Of a stretch of 37,221 nucleotides of DNA, positions 17,110-25,901 are shown one piece after another; the first letter of the stretch is position 1, and every line of letters begins with the position of its first letter. Made by a program: the position numbers and the translations under genes. Origin of the DNA: Paenimyroides tangerinum (lineage in GTDB: Bacteria > Bacteroidota > Bacteroidia > Flavobacteriales > Flavobacteriaceae); contig NZ_RQVQ01000027.1 in NCBI RefSeq assembly GCF_003865405.1, forward strand, positions 1 through 37,221. The letters are read 5' to 3'. The notes below the pieces were generated by a model, which worked only from the letters and a program-made list of their open reading frames with translations, searched no databases and was not told the DNA's origin.

Positions 17110-18669
17110 TTAAAACATACTTTCTACACATCTAATAGCACATTTCTCGCCATCGATTGCTGCAGATATAATTCCTCCAGCATAACCTGCTCCTTCAGCA
17201 CACGGATACAAACCTTTGACTTGTAAATGTTCTAAAGAAATTTCATCTCTTGGAATTCGAACTGGTGAAGAAGTTCTACTTTCTGGAGCGTGTAAAATAG
17301 CTTCGTTGGTAAAATAGCCACGCATTGATTTTCCAAAATCTTGGAAACCTTGACGCATAATTTGAGTTAAAAAACCAGGAAACACTTGCCCTAATTCAAC
17401 AGAAGTTGTTCCAGGAACATAAGATGTTTGTGGAATATTTTCTGATACTTTAGATTGTGAAAAATCAACCATTCGTTGCGCAGGAACTCGTTGCGTTTCT
17501 CCTGCTAAATAAAAAGCCTTTTGTTCAATAGCTTTTTGGAATTCCATTCCGGCTAAAGCACCAAATTTTTGAAAAGGTTTAAAATCTTCTAATTTTAATT
17601 CGACTACAATTCCAGAATTCGCTGTAGCTTGATCTCGTTTTGATGGCGACCAACCGTTGGTAACCACTTCTCCTGGAGCAGTAGCACAAGGCGCAATTAC
17701 GCCACCCGGACACATACAGAATGAATACATTCCGCGTCCGTTCACTTGCTTTACGATTGAATATGGAGCAGGTGGTAAAAAATCGCCACGATAATCACAC
17801 GAATATTGGATACTATCAATCAAAGTTTGTGGATGTTCTGCACGAACTCCCAAAGCAAAAGGTTTCGCTTCAATTAAAACTTGTTTTTTATCTAATAACT
17901 CGAAAATATCACGAGCCGAATGTCCAGTTGCTAAAATTACTTTTTTAGCTTCAATCGTAATATCGTTATTTACAATCACGCCATGAATTTCATTTCCTTT
18001 GATAATGAAATCGGTTACTTTATTTTCGAAACGTACTTCGCCACCAAATTCAATAATTTTATAACGCATATCTTCCATAATTTTTGGAAGTTTATTTGTT
18101 CCGATATGTGGATGTGCTTCAACTAAAATATCTTGAGTTGCACCAAAGGCAACCAATAACTCAAGAATACGATTTACATCACCACGTTTTTTTGAACGCG
18201 TATATAACTTTCCATCAGAATAGGTTCCTGCACCACCTTCACCAAAACAGTAATTTGAATCTGGATTCACGACATGGTCACGATTAATTGCTTTTAAATC
18301 TCTACGACGTCCACGAACATCTTTACCTCTTTCAAGAACAATCGGTTTTACACCTAATTCAATTAATTGTAAAGCTGCAAAATATCCAGCCGGACCAGCT
18401 CCAACAACAATTACTGGAGTTGCATCTTTTACAATTTTATAATTTGGAAATTGAATTTCACGATGAACAACATCTTCATCAGCAAAGAAAATTTGTACTT
18501 TCAGATTGATTTTTACGGAACGTTGGCGTGCATCAATCGAACGTTTTAAAATGGTGATGTGTTTAATATCTTGAACCGAACTATGCGTTAATTTCGCAAC
18601 ATACTGCGTTAACAATTCAGCTGAAGCCGCAACTTCTGGAAGCACTTGTAATTGTAATTCTTGTGGCAT
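17110..18669 (-). CDS. FAD-dependent oxidoreductase (COG2509 type)
   Basis: 519 residues from the ATG at 18669 (a longer TTG start at 18684 adds only five residues and is less likely). An N-terminal 75-residue ferredoxin-like region (IKHITILKRSIDARQRSVKINLKV) precedes the Rossmann motif VIVVGAGPAGYFAALQLIE at about 86-104. Next come LERGKDVRGRRRD, NPDSNYCFGEGGAGTYSDGKLYTR and, at the C-terminus, YPCAEGAGYAGGIISAAIDGEKCA, all typical of uncharacterised COG2509 FAD-dependent dehydrogenases. Several cysteines (SFCMCPGGVIAPC) are conserved in the family. Substrate unknown. It is transcribed divergently from the small plus-strand gene. Confidence 0.9.
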   Translation of the reverse strand: MPQELQLQVLPEVAASAELLTQYVAKLTHSSVQDIKHITILKRSIDARQRSVKINLKVQIFFADEDVVHREIQFPNYKIVKDATPVIVVGAGPAGYFAALQLIELGVKPIVLERGKDVRGRRRDLKAINRDHVVNPDSNYCFGEGGAGTYSDGKLYTRSKKRGDVNRILELLVAFGATQDILVEAHPHIGTNKLPKIMEDMRYKIIEFGGEVRFENKVTDFIIKGNEIHGVIVNNDITIEAKKVILATGHSARDIFELLDKKQVLIEAKPFALGVRAEHPQTLIDSIQYSCDYRGDFLPPAPYSIVKQVNGRGMYSFCMCPGGVIAPCATAPGEVVTNGWSPSKRDQATANSGIVVELKLEDFKPFQKFGALAGMEFQKAIEQKAFYLAGETQRVPAQRMVDFSQSKVSENIPQTSYVPGTTSVELGQVFPGFLTQIMRQGFQDFGKSMRGYFTNEAILHAPESRTSSPVRIPRDEISLEHLQVKGLYPCAEGAGYAGGIISAAIDGEKCAIRCVESMF

Positions 18670-18699
18670 TTTGTTATAAAGCAAATAAAAATTAAGCTA

Positions 18700-18707
18700 C
18701 AAAAATA
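18700..18707 (-). promoter_or_regulatory. -7 promoter element for the FAD oxidoreductase gene
   Basis: Minus strand TATTTTTG, an exact TAnnTTTG match, 31 bases before the ATG at 18669. It is back to back with the plus-strand element at 18728-18735, only 20 bases away. Confidence 0.55.
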
Positions 18708-18727
18708 CATCAAAAAATAATAAAGCT

Positions 18728-18735
18728 TAATTTTG
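18728..18735 (+). promoter_or_regulatory. -7 promoter element for the 84-residue protein gene
   Basis: TAATTTTG, an exact TAnnTTTG match, 22 bases before the ATG at 18758. It is divergent from the FAD oxidoreductase promoter. Confidence 0.6.
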
Positions 18736-18757
18736 TCCTCGATAAAAATAAAATTTA

Positions 18758-19012
18758 ATGGAAAGACAAATAAAACTAATTTGGGATTTTAAAGGAGAAG
18801 CAGCTTTACGAACTGCTGAACATCACGAAATTCATTTGAAAGAATATATCGTTATGGAAAAACTTCCTATCTCAATAACAGGATTTTCAGCTTTGAGCGA
18901 AATGCACGCTATTGCTTTTATGGTTGTAAATGACGAACAAATGATTGCACTACGAGATGTTCTAAAACCACATAGAGGTGAATTGTATGAAGACAAAAAA
19001 AATACTCCTTAA
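18758..19012 (+). CDS. Small conserved-looking protein of unknown function
   Basis: 84 residues, no signal peptide or membrane segment. The sequence has an acidic N-terminal half with several histidines (TAEHHEIHLKEY) and a well-mixed globular composition (ISITGFSALSEMHAIAFMVVND). It has its own exact -7 promoter motif and its stop codon lies inside a strong terminator, so it is very probably a real, monocistronic gene. I do not recognise a named family; similar short proteins occur in flavobacteria as I recall. No function is claimed. Confidence 0.8.
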   Translation: MERQIKLIWDFKGEAALRTAEHHEIHLKEYIVMEKLPISITGFSALSEMHAIAFMVVNDEQMIALRDVLKPHRGELYEDKKNTP

Positions 19013-19036
19013 TATATTATTAAGGAGTATTTTTTT
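18996..19036. terminator. Bidirectional terminator shared by the 84-residue gene and recQ
   Basis: 19-bp stem: 18996-19014 pairs with 19018-19036 (core AATACTCCTTAATA), loop TAT, A-run on the left and T-run on the right. The stop codon of the plus gene (19010-19012) is in the left arm and that of recQ (19035-19037) touches the right arm. Confidence 0.9.
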
Positions 19037-21230
19037 AGTTTGCTACTTCGCTAATGAATTTAATTCGCATTAATCGAAGTTCTTCTATATCGTAATCGCC
19101 ATCAAATTCTTTAAGAGCATCCTTAATCGCATCACTCTGAGAATCCATATAATAATCATAAATCTCTTCTTGCTGGTCTTCATCTAATATATCATCTACC
19201 CAATATTTGATATTTAATTTTGTGCCAGAATAAACAATCATTTCCATTTCTTTCATCAATCCTTCCATATCTAAACCTTTGGCAGCAGCAATATCTGTCA
19301 ATGGCAATTTTCTATCTAAACTTTGAATGATAAATAATTTTAAAGCAGAATTTGCTCCTGTTGATTTTACTACTAAATCATCTGGACGAATAATATCATT
19401 TTCTTCAACATATTTGGATATCAAATCGATAAAATCTTTTCCATACTTTTTAGCTTTACCATCACTAACACCGTGAACTGAAACCAATTCATCCATTTTT
19501 ATTGGATATTTTAAAGCCATATCTTCCAACGATGGATCTTGAAAAACAACAAACGGAGGAACTCCTAATTTCTTAGCTACTTTTTTACGTAAATCTTTAA
19601 GCATTGAAATTAAAACTTCATCTGCAACATTTGCCGACTTAGCATTTGCGATAACACTTTCATCTATAGCATCTGAATATTCGTGATCTTCTGTCATCAT
19701 AAATGAATACGGATTATTGATAAAATTATTCCCCTTTTCAGTTATTTTCAGAACACCATAAGTTTCGATATCTTTTGAAATCATTCCAGAAACCATAACT
19801 TGACGAATTAACGCCATCCAATAACGATCATCGTGTTCTTTACCTGAACCGAAAAGTTCGTGCAAATCGGTTTTATATGATTTAATTACAGAATTGATTT
19901 TCCCTACCAAAGTATAAATAATCTCTTTGGACTTATAGGTTTGTTTAGTTGCTTGAATCACTTTTAAAAGCTTGACAACTTCATCTTTTGCTTCAACTTT
20001 GGTTTTTGGATTACGAGTATTGTCATCCATGTCCCAACCATCACCAGCAAATTCATCGAATTCTTCTCCGAAATAATGCAGTAAAAATTTACGTCTTGAC
20101 ATAGAAGTTTCTGCATAAGCAACAACTTCTTGTAATAGAGCAAAACCAATTTCTTGTTCAGCTAATGGCTTTCCAGCCATAAACTTTTCAAGCTTTTCAA
20201 TATCTTTATATGAATAATAAGCTAAACAATAACCCTCTCCTCCATCTCGACCAGCTCTACCCGTTTCTTGATAATAACTTTCTAACGATTTTGGAATATC
20301 GTGATGAATTACAAAACGTACATCTGGTTTATCAATTCCCATTCCGAATGCAATAGTTGCAACAACAACATCAACATCTTCCATCAAAAACATATCTTGA
20401 TGTTTAGCTCGCGTTTTGGCATCCAATCCAGCATGATAAGCAACAGCACTAATTCCGTTTACTTGTAGAACTTGAGTTATTTCTTCAACCTTTTTACGGC
20501 TTAAACAATAAATAACACCAGATTTTCCTTTGAATTGATTTATAAATCGGATAATGTCTGATTCTACATTCTTAGTTTTAGGACGTATTTCGTAAAATAA
20601 ATTCGCGCGGTTAAAAGATGCTTTAAAAACTTTAGCATCTGGAATTTCAAGATTTTTTAAAATATCTTCTTGAACTTTTGGAGTCGCAGTTGCAGTTAAT
20701 CCAATAATTGGAATATCACCAAGCTTACGAATTATATTCCTAAGGTTTCTATATTCCGGTCTAAAATCGTGTCCCCATTCCGAAATACAATGTGCTTCAT
20801 CGATAGCGATAAACGATAATTTAACCGAATTTAAAAAATCTATATATTCATCTTTAGTCAAAGATTCTGGCGCAACGTAAATCAACTTAGTAATTCCGCT
20901 CTTGATATCTTCTTTAACTTTAGCAATTTCAGTTTTGTTCAATGAAGAATTTAAAACGTGAGCAACACCAATTTCCGAAGAAAGACTTCGAATGGCATCC
21001 ACTTGATTTTTCATTAAAGCAATAAGAGGAGAAACAACAATCGCAGTTCCTTCCAAAGATAAAGCTGGCAATTGGTAACAAAGTGATTTACCACCTCCAG
21101 TAGGCATTATAACAAAAGTATTATTTCCAGAAATGATGTTTTTCACAACCTGTTCTTGTAATCCTTTGAATTGATTAAATCCAAAATACTTTTTTAATTC
21201 TTTGTGTAAGTCAATTTCGTCTGATTTCAT
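19035..21230 (-). CDS. recQ: ATP-dependent DNA helicase RecQ
   Basis: 731 residues, a full-length RecQ that unwinds DNA 3'-5' in recombination and fork repair. Motif I is MPTGGGKSLCYQLPA (Walker lysine about 48), motif II is IDEAHCISEWGHDFRPEY (DEAH at 144-147), followed by GLTATATPKV, YHAGLDAKTR and the motif VI region YYQETGRAGRDG. Next come an RQC region (about 350-500), an HRDC domain (about 530-605; PPFVVFQDPSLEDMALKYP) and a C-terminal acidic tail (DILDEDQQEEIYDYYMD). The typical RQC zinc cysteines are not evident, as in several Bacteroidetes RecQ proteins. Divergent from kpsF. Confidence 0.97.
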   Translation of the reverse strand: MKSDEIDLHKELKKYFGFNQFKGLQEQVVKNIISGNNTFVIMPTGGGKSLCYQLPALSLEGTAIVVSPLIALMKNQVDAIRSLSSEIGVAHVLNSSLNKTEIAKVKEDIKSGITKLIYVAPESLTKDEYIDFLNSVKLSFIAIDEAHCISEWGHDFRPEYRNLRNIIRKLGDIPIIGLTATATPKVQEDILKNLEIPDAKVFKASFNRANLFYEIRPKTKNVESDIIRFINQFKGKSGVIYCLSRKKVEEITQVLQVNGISAVAYHAGLDAKTRAKHQDMFLMEDVDVVVATIAFGMGIDKPDVRFVIHHDIPKSLESYYQETGRAGRDGGEGYCLAYYSYKDIEKLEKFMAGKPLAEQEIGFALLQEVVAYAETSMSRRKFLLHYFGEEFDEFAGDGWDMDDNTRNPKTKVEAKDEVVKLLKVIQATKQTYKSKEIIYTLVGKINSVIKSYKTDLHELFGSGKEHDDRYWMALIRQVMVSGMISKDIETYGVLKITEKGNNFINNPYSFMMTEDHEYSDAIDESVIANAKSANVADEVLISMLKDLRKKVAKKLGVPPFVVFQDPSLEDMALKYPIKMDELVSVHGVSDGKAKKYGKDFIDLISKYVEENDIIRPDDLVVKSTGANSALKLFIIQSLDRKLPLTDIAAAKGLDMEGLMKEMEMIVYSGTKLNIKYWVDDILDEDQQEEIYDYYMDSQSDAIKDALKEFDGDYDIEELRLMRIKFISEVAN

Positions 21231-21252
21231 TATAATATAATGCTATTTTAGC

Positions 21253-21260
21253 TAAATTTG
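21253..21260 (+). promoter_or_regulatory. -7 promoter element for kpsF-tatC-lptB
   Basis: TAAATTTG, an exact TAnnTTTG match, 59 bases before the TTG start of kpsF; no good -33 TTG is visible. On the opposite strand there is a weaker TATCTTTTG that may serve recQ. Confidence 0.5.
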
Positions 21261-21318
21261 CAAAAGATAAAGATACGCTTTTCTAATTAAGCAAACAATT
21301 TTTAACACTTTTTAGATT

Positions 21319-22287
21319 TTGAATACAAAAAAAGATATAATTCAACACGCAAAAGACACTTTACTATCTGAAAGTGAAAGCATTGTAAAATCAATTTCAA
21401 ATTTAAATGAAGATTTTGCAGAAGCGGTTATTAAAATTTCTGAAACCCAAGGTCGATTAGTAATTACTGGAATCGGAAAAAGCGCGCACATAGCAAATAA
21501 AATTGTTGCAACTTTAAATTCAACAGGAACACCTTCAATGTTTCTTCATGCAGCAGAAGCTGTTCATGGAGATTTAGGAATGGTAACAAAAGAGGATATC
21601 ATTTTATGTATTTCGAACAGTGGAAATAGTCCAGAAATTAAAGTTTTAGTTCCACTTTTAAAACGTGATGAAAACATTTTGATTGGAATGACCGCTAATA
21701 AAGAATCTTTTTTAGGTAAAAATTCAGATTATGTTATCAATTCTCATATCGAAAAAGAATCTTGCCCAAACAATTTAGCTCCAACAAATAGTACTACTTT
21801 ACAATTAGCATTAGGTGATGCGATTGCGGTTTCTTTAATGAAGCTTAAAAATTTCACAGGAAATGATTTTGCAAAATTCCATCCAGGTGGAGCTTTAGGA
21901 AAAAAACTTCTACTAAAAGTTGAAAATCTACTGATAAACAAAAGCAAACCCGAAGTTTCACCTGAAGCAAGCATCAAAGAAGTTATTATTGAAATATCAA
22001 GTAAACGTCTTGGAGTCACTGCCGTTATAGAAAATAACAAAATTTTAGGAATAATTACGGACGGAGACATCAGAAGGATGCTTGAAAAAACAGATTCTTT
22101 TATAAATTTGCAGGCAAAAGATATTATGTCTAAATCTCCAAAAACAATTGATTCGAATGAATTAGTTTCAGTTGCACTGGAAGTTTTAGAATCGTATGCT
22201 ATCACACAATTAATCGTAACTGAAAACAACAAATACGCCGGTGTTATTCATTTACATGATATTTTAAAAGAAGGAATTGTATCATGA
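21319..22287 (+). CDS. kpsF: Arabinose-5-phosphate isomerase, KpsF/GutQ family
   Basis: 322 residues. Interconverts ribulose-5-phosphate and arabinose-5-phosphate, the first step to Kdo of lipopolysaccharide. SIS domain at about 35-170 with GRLVITGIGKSAHIANKIVATL, HAAEAVHGDLGM and SNSGNSPEI; K54 is the family's active-site lysine. Two CBS domains follow (about 205-320). The start is unusual: a stop codon TAG lies at 21313-21315 in frame and no ATG occurs near the N-terminus, so TTG at 21319 (or ATT at 21316) must be used, and the family N-terminus (MNTKKDIIQHAK) agrees with TTG. The stop overlaps the tatC start (ATGA). Confidence 0.95.
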   Translation: MNTKKDIIQHAKDTLLSESESIVKSISNLNEDFAEAVIKISETQGRLVITGIGKSAHIANKIVATLNSTGTPSMFLHAAEAVHGDLGMVTKEDIILCISNSGNSPEIKVLVPLLKRDENILIGMTANKESFLGKNSDYVINSHIEKESCPNNLAPTNSTTLQLALGDAIAVSLMKLKNFTGNDFAKFHPGGALGKKLLLKVENLLINKSKPEVSPEASIKEVIIEISSKRLGVTAVIENNKILGIITDGDIRRMLEKTDSFINLQAKDIMSKSPKTIDSNELVSVALEVLESYAITQLIVTENNKYAGVIHLHDILKEGIVS

Positions 22288-23117
22288 GCAATCAAAAAAA
22301 AGTAAAAGAAATGTCTTTTTTAAGTCATTTAGAAGAATTAAGATGGTTATTAGTTAGAAGTACAATTGCGATTTTAATTGGCGGAGTAATTGCATTCATG
22401 TTTAATGAATTTATTTTTGACACCATAATTTTTGGACCAAAACATGGTGATTTTATTACCTATCAATTCTTTTGTGAATTAGCAAACCAATTTGATTTGG
22501 ACAAAAGTTTTTGCAATCAAGTTTTACCATTTGAAATACAAAATAGAACAATGGACGGTCAGCTTTCCGTTTTAATTTGGACTTGTATTACTGCTGGTTT
22601 TATCATTTCATTTCCTTATTTTTTATGGGAAGTTTGGAAATTTATTAGCCCAGCATTGTATAAAAACGAAAAAAAATACGCAAAAACATTTATATTCGTT
22701 TCGTCTTTATTATTTTTCTTAGGTGTTCTTTTTGGTTATTACGTTTTAGTTCCGTTATCAATTAACTTTTTAGTCAATACACAAATCAGCTCGATTGTAG
22801 AAAATTCAATAGATATTAATTCATACATTGGACTTGTAAAAACAACATCATTAGCGACAGGTTTAATATTTGAACTACCAATAATCATATTCTTTTTAAC
22901 GTATCTAGGATTAATAACAGATTCATTTTTAAAAGAATATAGAAAATATGCATACGTCTTAATATTGATAATCGCTGCTGTTGTAACACCACCTGATGTA
23001 ATTAGTCAAATAATTGTGTCAATTCCTATGGTTATTTTATATGAAGGTAGTATCTTAGTCGCCAAAATTATCACAAAAAGAAAAAGCATAGCAGAAACGA
23101 AGCCAACGGTAAAATAA
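22284..23117 (+). CDS. tatC: Sec-independent translocase protein TatC
   Basis: 277-residue inner-membrane protein with six predicted helices; the receptor for twin-arginine signal peptides. The N-terminus MSFLSHLEELRWLLVRS holds the conserved HLEELR motif. FPYFLWEVWKFISPALYKNEKKY (about 111-133) is the second hallmark, and LATGLIFELPIIIFFLT (about 191-207) contains the conserved membrane glutamate. It overlaps kpsF by 4 nt and precedes lptB by 7 nt, a tight envelope operon. No tatA is seen in the window. Confidence 0.97.
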   Translation: MSNQKKVKEMSFLSHLEELRWLLVRSTIAILIGGVIAFMFNEFIFDTIIFGPKHGDFITYQFFCELANQFDLDKSFCNQVLPFEIQNRTMDGQLSVLIWTCITAGFIISFPYFLWEVWKFISPALYKNEKKYAKTFIFVSSLLFFLGVLFGYYVLVPLSINFLVNTQISSIVENSIDINSYIGLVKTTSLATGLIFELPIIIFFLTYLGLITDSFLKEYRKYAYVLILIIAAVVTPPDVISQIIVSIPMVILYEGSILVAKIITKRKSIAETKPTVK

Positions 23118-23124
23118 TAATTTC

Positions 23125-23865
23125 ATGAAGTTAAGAGCAGAGAATTTAATCAAAACCTATAAAGGCAGAAAAGTTGTTAAGGGAATTTCGGTAGAAGTTA
23201 ACCAAGGAGAAATCGTAGGTTTACTTGGTCCAAATGGAGCTGGAAAAACCACCTCTTTTTACATGATTGTTGGCTTGGTAAAACCTAACGGTGGTAATAT
23301 TTTTTTAGACGATACAAAAATCACTGATTTCCCGATGTATCAACGTGCACAACACGGCATTGGATACTTAGCACAAGAAGCATCTGTTTTTAGAAAATTA
23401 AGCATTGAAGATAATATTTTAAGTGTTTTACAATTAACAAAGCTTTCTAAAAAAGAACAAGAAGCCAAAATGGAATCTCTGATAGATGAATTTAGCTTGC
23501 AACATATTCGAACAAATCGAGGAGATTTATTATCTGGAGGAGAACGTCGAAGAACAGAAATTGCTCGTGCTTTAGCTACCGATCCAAAATTTATTCTTTT
23601 AGATGAACCTTTTGCGGGAGTTGATCCAGTTGCAGTTGAAGACATTCAAAGAATTGTTGCGCAATTGAAGAATAAAAATATTGGAATTTTAATAACCGAC
23701 CACAATGTACAAGAAACACTTGCTATCACAGACAAAACTTATCTAATGTTTGAAGGCGGAATTCTAAAAGCCGGAAAGCCAGAAGATTTAGTTCAAGATG
23801 AAATAGTAAGAAAAGTATATTTAGGACAAAATTTTGAACTTAGAAAAAAGAAAATAACCTTTTAA
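23125..23865 (+). CDS. lptB: LPS export ABC transporter ATP-binding protein LptB
   Basis: 246 residues. ATPase of the LptBFG complex that extracts lipopolysaccharide from the inner membrane. Walker A GPNGAGKT at 35-42, Q-loop LAQEASVFRKL at about 82, signature LSGGERRR at 136-143, Walker B FILLDEPFAGVDP at 157-168 and switch H193 (ITDHNVQ). The family-specific RRRTEIARAL and FAGVDP segments separate LptB from general ABC ATPases. Last gene of kpsF-tatC-lptB; no terminator is evident before the next gene 64 nt on. Confidence 0.96.
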   Translation: MKLRAENLIKTYKGRKVVKGISVEVNQGEIVGLLGPNGAGKTTSFYMIVGLVKPNGGNIFLDDTKITDFPMYQRAQHGIGYLAQEASVFRKLSIEDNILSVLQLTKLSKKEQEAKMESLIDEFSLQHIRTNRGDLLSGGERRRTEIARALATDPKFILLDEPFAGVDPVAVEDIQRIVAQLKNKNIGILITDHNVQETLAITDKTYLMFEGGILKAGKPEDLVQDEIVRKVYLGQNFELRKKKITF

Positions 23866-23929
23866 AAAATAAAACCAGCCACTATATTAGCAAAAAAAAC
23901 AAGAACAAACCAAGAACAAACCAAAACAC

Positions 23930-25894
23930 ATGAAAACCCAAAAAAATGATACTGTCGATTCAAGTATTGTTAGAGAAATTATTAGCAATTTCTTCAAAAA
24001 AACCAATCTAAAAAATTTAGGTTACATTCCTCGATGGATTATATTAATGATAGATATAATCCTTGTTTCATTAGCTGCTGTATTAACTCACTTTTTATTA
24101 GAAGGAATTGGATTAGAATACAATAGCCCCAAAAAAGCAGGAACATTATTACTACTATTATTAATAGTTCATATTTTTTATTTTTGGAGATTTAAGACCT
24201 ATTCAGGTGTTGTACGTCACTCAAGTATTGTTGATGCAATTCAACTTTTTATTTCTGAATTTGCAGCTTTAATAACTTTATTCTTAATAAACACCTTTTA
24301 TTACATTATTTATGACACAAAATTATTCTTAAATACACGTTTATTAATCATAATAATATTTTCATATTGCTTACTTTTATCATTTAGAATTTCTATAAAA
24401 ATCATTTTTGAACAGATATCTAAATTATCTGAAAAAGATAATAAGGAGAATGTATTGATATATGGAAAAGGCGACCTTGCAATTGCAATTGCGAAATCAA
24501 TCATTTCTGCAAAATCGAATAAATTTAGAATAATTGGTTTTATAGATCCAAAGTCAAAATCTGGATTTACAAAAATACTAAATTTGCCAGTTCATAATCT
24601 TGGCAGAAGAACATCAGTTATCGCTAGAAGCCTAAAAACTAGCACTATAATTTTAGGTGATCAAGATTTAAGCAATGAAGACAAAATCAATTTGATTGAA
24701 GATTGTATTAATTATAACATAAAAATTCTTACGTTACCAGCTCTAGCTGATATTAATGATTCTCAAAATATTTATTCTAAAATCAGAAATATTAAAATTG
24801 AGGATTTACTTGAAAGAAAACCAATTTCTTTAGATTCTGAAAAAATATCAAATCAACTACAAGACAAAGTAGTTTTAGTTTCAGGAGCTGCGGGGTCAAT
24901 TGGTAGTGAAATTGTTTGCCAAGTAATAAAATTTAATCCAAAAAAAATCATATTACTTGATCAAGCAGAAACACCACTACATAATATTGGACTTGAACTA
25001 GCAAAAAATAATTATTCTTGTGAAGTAATTTCAAAAATTTCTGACATTAGAAATCTTACAACATTAGAACAAATATTTTCAGATTATCAACCTAACATTG
25101 TTTATCATGCTGCTGCATATAAACACGTGCCTTTAATGGAAGAAAATCCATCTCAGGCTATTCATACAAATGTTTTAGGAACTAAAAATTTAGCGGATTT
25201 ATCAATAAAATACGGTGTTAAAAGATTTGTAATGGTTTCAACAGATAAAGCTGTAAACCCAAGTAATGTGATGGGTTGTAGTAAAAGAATCGCTGAAAAA
25301 TATGTACAATCATTATCAGTTCATTTAAAAGAAACGAATAATCAAACAACAAAATTCATTACCACACGATTTGGAAACGTTTTAGGTTCTAATGGATCGG
25401 TTGTACCTTTATTTACAAAACAAATTGAAAATGGAGGTCCAATAACAATTACCCATCCAAATATCATACGTTATTTCATGACTATTCCAGAAGCTTGTCA
25501 ATTGGTTTTGGAAGCTGGATCAATGGGTAACGGTGGAGAAATTTATATTTTTGATATGGGAAAACCAGTTAAAATTATTGATTTAGCAAATAAAATGATT
25601 AAATTAGCCGGCTTGACACCAGAAATTGACATAAAAATACAAATAGTTGGTTTACGTCCTGGAGAAAAGTTATATGAAGAATTGCTAAATGATGGTTCGA
25701 AAACGTTACCGACATATCACGAAAAAATTATGATTGCTGAAGATATAAAAGATGATTATCTAACTGTACAAAATCACATTATCGAATTAATTGATTTGTC
25801 AAAGCAACATAACAAAATTTCCATAGTTAAAAAAATGAAAACAATTGTTCCAGAATTTAAAAGTATGAACTCAGAATTTGAAAAACTAGATTAA
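23930..25894 (+). CDS. Membrane nucleotide-sugar 4,6-dehydratase, WbpM/PglF/CapD family
   Basis: 654 residues. Four membrane helices at about 36-57, 71-87, 105-129 and 136-153, a CoA-binding-like domain at about 173-295, then an extended SDR domain with GAAGSIGSE (319-327), HAAAYKHVP (393-401), STDKAVNPSNVMG (437-449) and M448-x3-K452 in place of the usual Tyr-x3-Lys, as is normal for WbpM-type enzymes. Members convert UDP-GlcNAc to UDP-4-keto-6-deoxy sugars for surface polysaccharide. GLRPGEKLYEELL near the C-terminus is also typical. Eight nt after its stop the wza gene begins. No glycosyltransferase is nearby. Confidence 0.94.
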   Translation: MKTQKNDTVDSSIVREIISNFFKKTNLKNLGYIPRWIILMIDIILVSLAAVLTHFLLEGIGLEYNSPKKAGTLLLLLLIVHIFYFWRFKTYSGVVRHSSIVDAIQLFISEFAALITLFLINTFYYIIYDTKLFLNTRLLIIIIFSYCLLLSFRISIKIIFEQISKLSEKDNKENVLIYGKGDLAIAIAKSIISAKSNKFRIIGFIDPKSKSGFTKILNLPVHNLGRRTSVIARSLKTSTIILGDQDLSNEDKINLIEDCINYNIKILTLPALADINDSQNIYSKIRNIKIEDLLERKPISLDSEKISNQLQDKVVLVSGAAGSIGSEIVCQVIKFNPKKIILLDQAETPLHNIGLELAKNNYSCEVISKISDIRNLTTLEQIFSDYQPNIVYHAAAYKHVPLMEENPSQAIHTNVLGTKNLADLSIKYGVKRFVMVSTDKAVNPSNVMGCSKRIAEKYVQSLSVHLKETNNQTTKFITTRFGNVLGSNGSVVPLFTKQIENGGPITITHPNIIRYFMTIPEACQLVLEAGSMGNGGEIYIFDMGKPVKIIDLANKMIKLAGLTPEIDIKIQIVGLRPGEKLYEELLNDGSKTLPTYHEKIMIAEDIKDDYLTVQNHIIELIDLSKQHNKISIVKKMKTIVPEFKSMNSEFEKLD

Positions 25895-25901
25895 ATATAT
25901 T

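Noticed and set aside
18670..18684. Longer TTG start for the FAD oxidoreductase
   Set aside because: Only five extra residues; the ATG at 18669 is a better start and is well placed relative to the -7 motif.
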